A stretch of DNA of 64,000 bases. Origin: Arthrobacter citreus. Its GTDB lineage: Bacteria; Actinomycetota; Actinomycetes; Actinomycetales; Micrococcaceae. The stretch is taken from contig NZ_CP151657.1 in NCBI RefSeq assembly GCF_038405225.1, positions 3,782,001 to 3,846,000 of the forward strand. Direction: 5' to 3'. Below are positions 61,535 through 64,000 of this stretch, piece after piece. Under the pieces are notes generated by a model, which saw nothing but the letters and a program-made list of their open reading frames with translations, did not search any database and was not told where the DNA came from. The first letter of the stretch is position 1. Every line of letters begins with the position of its first letter. Position numbers and translations under genes: made by a program.

Positions 61535-62080
61535 ATGATGGGATCGCTTCGCCACGAGGGGGCAACCCGCGTGTGTGTCTGGACGGCGTGTGCCGCCGGC
61601 GTGGTGCATGCCCTGTTCAGCCTTTACTGGGCGATCGGTGGTTCCTGGCTGCTGGACACCGTGGGCCCGGATGCCGTCCGGATGTCCGCCGACGCCCGGC
61701 TGCTGACCGGACTGGGGCTTGGGCTGGTGGCTGCAGCGAAGACCGCAGCAGCGGTTGTCCCCGTCAACATGGCGTACGGGCGGCTCCGCAGGGAAAAGCT
61801 ATGGCGGGGCTTGAGCTGGGCCGGCGCTCTTCTGCTGGTCTTGTACGGCGGCGCCAACACCGTTGTTGGAAACGCGGTGCTGGCGGGGCTGGTTTCCCCG
61901 GATGGAGGCTATGACCGGGCGGCGATGGCCGGCCACTCTTGGCTGTGGGATCCGCTGTTCCTGCTCTGGGGGCTGGCGCTGCTGGGCTATCTCCTGCTGT
62001 CCGGGCCGGCCCAGACAGGGTCCGGGTTGGCCCCGTCCACCGGCCCGTCAAGACCGCGCGGGCCAAAACTCCAGAGTTGA
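61535..62080 (+). CDS. DUF3995-like membrane protein
   Basis: A 181-residue protein with about four membrane helices: ACAAGVVHALFSLYWAIGG, LLTGLGLGLVAAAKTAAAVV, LSWAGALLLVLYGGANTVVG and LFLLWGLALLGYLLL. The layout fits the DUF3995 family, whose role is unknown. ATG 61535 or 61538 follow GGAAGG. The last codons overlap the first HAIR box of the dnaK promoter, so the end of this gene carries regulatory sequence. Confidence 0.72.
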   Translation: MMGSLRHEGATRVCVWTACAAGVVHALFSLYWAIGGSWLLDTVGPDAVRMSADARLLTGLGLGLVAAAKTAAAVVPVNMAYGRLRREKLWRGLSWAGALLLVLYGGANTVVGNAVLAGLVSPDGGYDRAAMAGHSWLWDPLFLLWGLALLGYLLLSGPAQTGSGLAPSTGPSRPRGPKLQS

Positions 62081-62096
62081 GTCCTTTAGGCTCAAC
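62076..62096 (+). promoter_or_regulatory. HAIR box 1 (HspR operator), upstream
   Basis: GTTGAGT-N7-GCTCAAC matches the HspR consensus CTTGAGT-N7-ACTCAAG at 11 of 14 arm positions. It overlaps the stop codon of the DUF3995-like gene and ends just before the -35 element. Confidence 0.85.
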
Positions 62097-62100
62097 TTTG

Positions 62101-62126
62101 TTGACAAAGGAAAAGCCGTGAGTAAA

Positions 62127-62128
<2 letters not shown>
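62101..62128 (+). promoter_or_regulatory. dnaK promoter
   Basis: TTGACA (62101-62106) and TAAAGT (62123-62128) lie 16 bases apart. It is framed by two HAIR boxes, so HspR bound to both would cover it. Confidence 0.75.

Positions 62129-64000
<1,872 letters not shown>

Overview
The window is GC-rich DNA (mostly well above 60% G+C) with dense, often overlapping genes, frequent GTG and TTG starts and strong AGGAGG-type ribosome sites. The gene set points to a high-GC Gram-positive actinobacterium of the Arthrobacter/Micrococcaceae type. Signs include an LpqY-SugABC trehalose importer in the mycobacterial gene order, a DtxR/IdeR-type iron box, HspR-type HAIR boxes in front of dnaK, a fused CopD-CtaG protein, a fused MrpA/MrpB antiporter subunit and cysteine-poor ribosomal proteins L28/L33/S14. 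It looks chromosomal: no phage, plasmid or CRISPR locus was seen. The only mobile-element trace is a decayed IS30-type transposase near 55 kb.

Layout. 0-5.1 kb: a minus-strand fatty-acyl catabolism cluster (phosphotransferase start, two acyl-CoA dehydrogenases, an SDR) facing a divergent MarR regulator. 5.1-18.7 kb: a Rieske protein and a siderophore-binding lipoprotein behind a palindromic operator; then MscS, PRC-barrel, YihY, an amino-acid permease and redox enzymes; then a second iron locus with a near-consensus iron box, two FecCD permeases, an ATPase and a siderophore-interacting reductase. 18.8-26.9 kb: M23 peptidase, diacylglycerol kinase, SGNH hydrolase, ProP-type transporter, MarR, GlgC-like enzyme, rpmB-rpmG-rpsN and HU. 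26.9-36.8 kb: CopD-CtaG fusion, NHL-thioredoxin protein, an unknown membrane-anchored protein and the trehalose importer. 36.9-43.2 kb: AEC transporter, tRNA-Gly(CCC), a protealysin-emfourin pair, SseB-like protein, tryptophan 2,3-dioxygenase, dCTP deaminase and an MFS transporter. 43.4-50 kb: a complete mrpA-G operon. 50.3-53.6 kb: a TPP riboswitch driving a YkoEDC-type thiamine ECF transporter. 53.7-55.3 kb: a lower-GC patch (two sampled 60-base lines are each 50% G+C) with a GNAT enzyme, an unknown small protein and the IS30 remnant. 55.3-60.5 kb: pabC, cardiolipin synthase, a kinase-PabB fusion and a low-molecular-weight phosphatase. 60.6-64 kb: methyltransferase, DUF3995-like protein, and dnaK running off the end.

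How the parts fit. The two iron loci probably form one uptake route: the binding lipoprotein, the permease/ATPase and the cytoplasmic release enzyme lie about 8 kb apart, each unit behind its own operator-like site. Folate precursor synthesis is represented by pabB and pabC around cls. The thiamine transporter is controlled by a riboswitch whose downstream hairpin covers the ribosome site and ends in a U-run. The most unusual items are the kinase-PabB fusion, a perfect 26-bp intergenic inverted repeat at 31.15 kb, a promoter-to-terminator unit at 21.7 kb that could be a short RNA, the protease-inhibitor pair next to a tRNA, and the IS30-scarred low-GC patch. I did not find a gene cluster that I would call a new defence or biosynthetic system.
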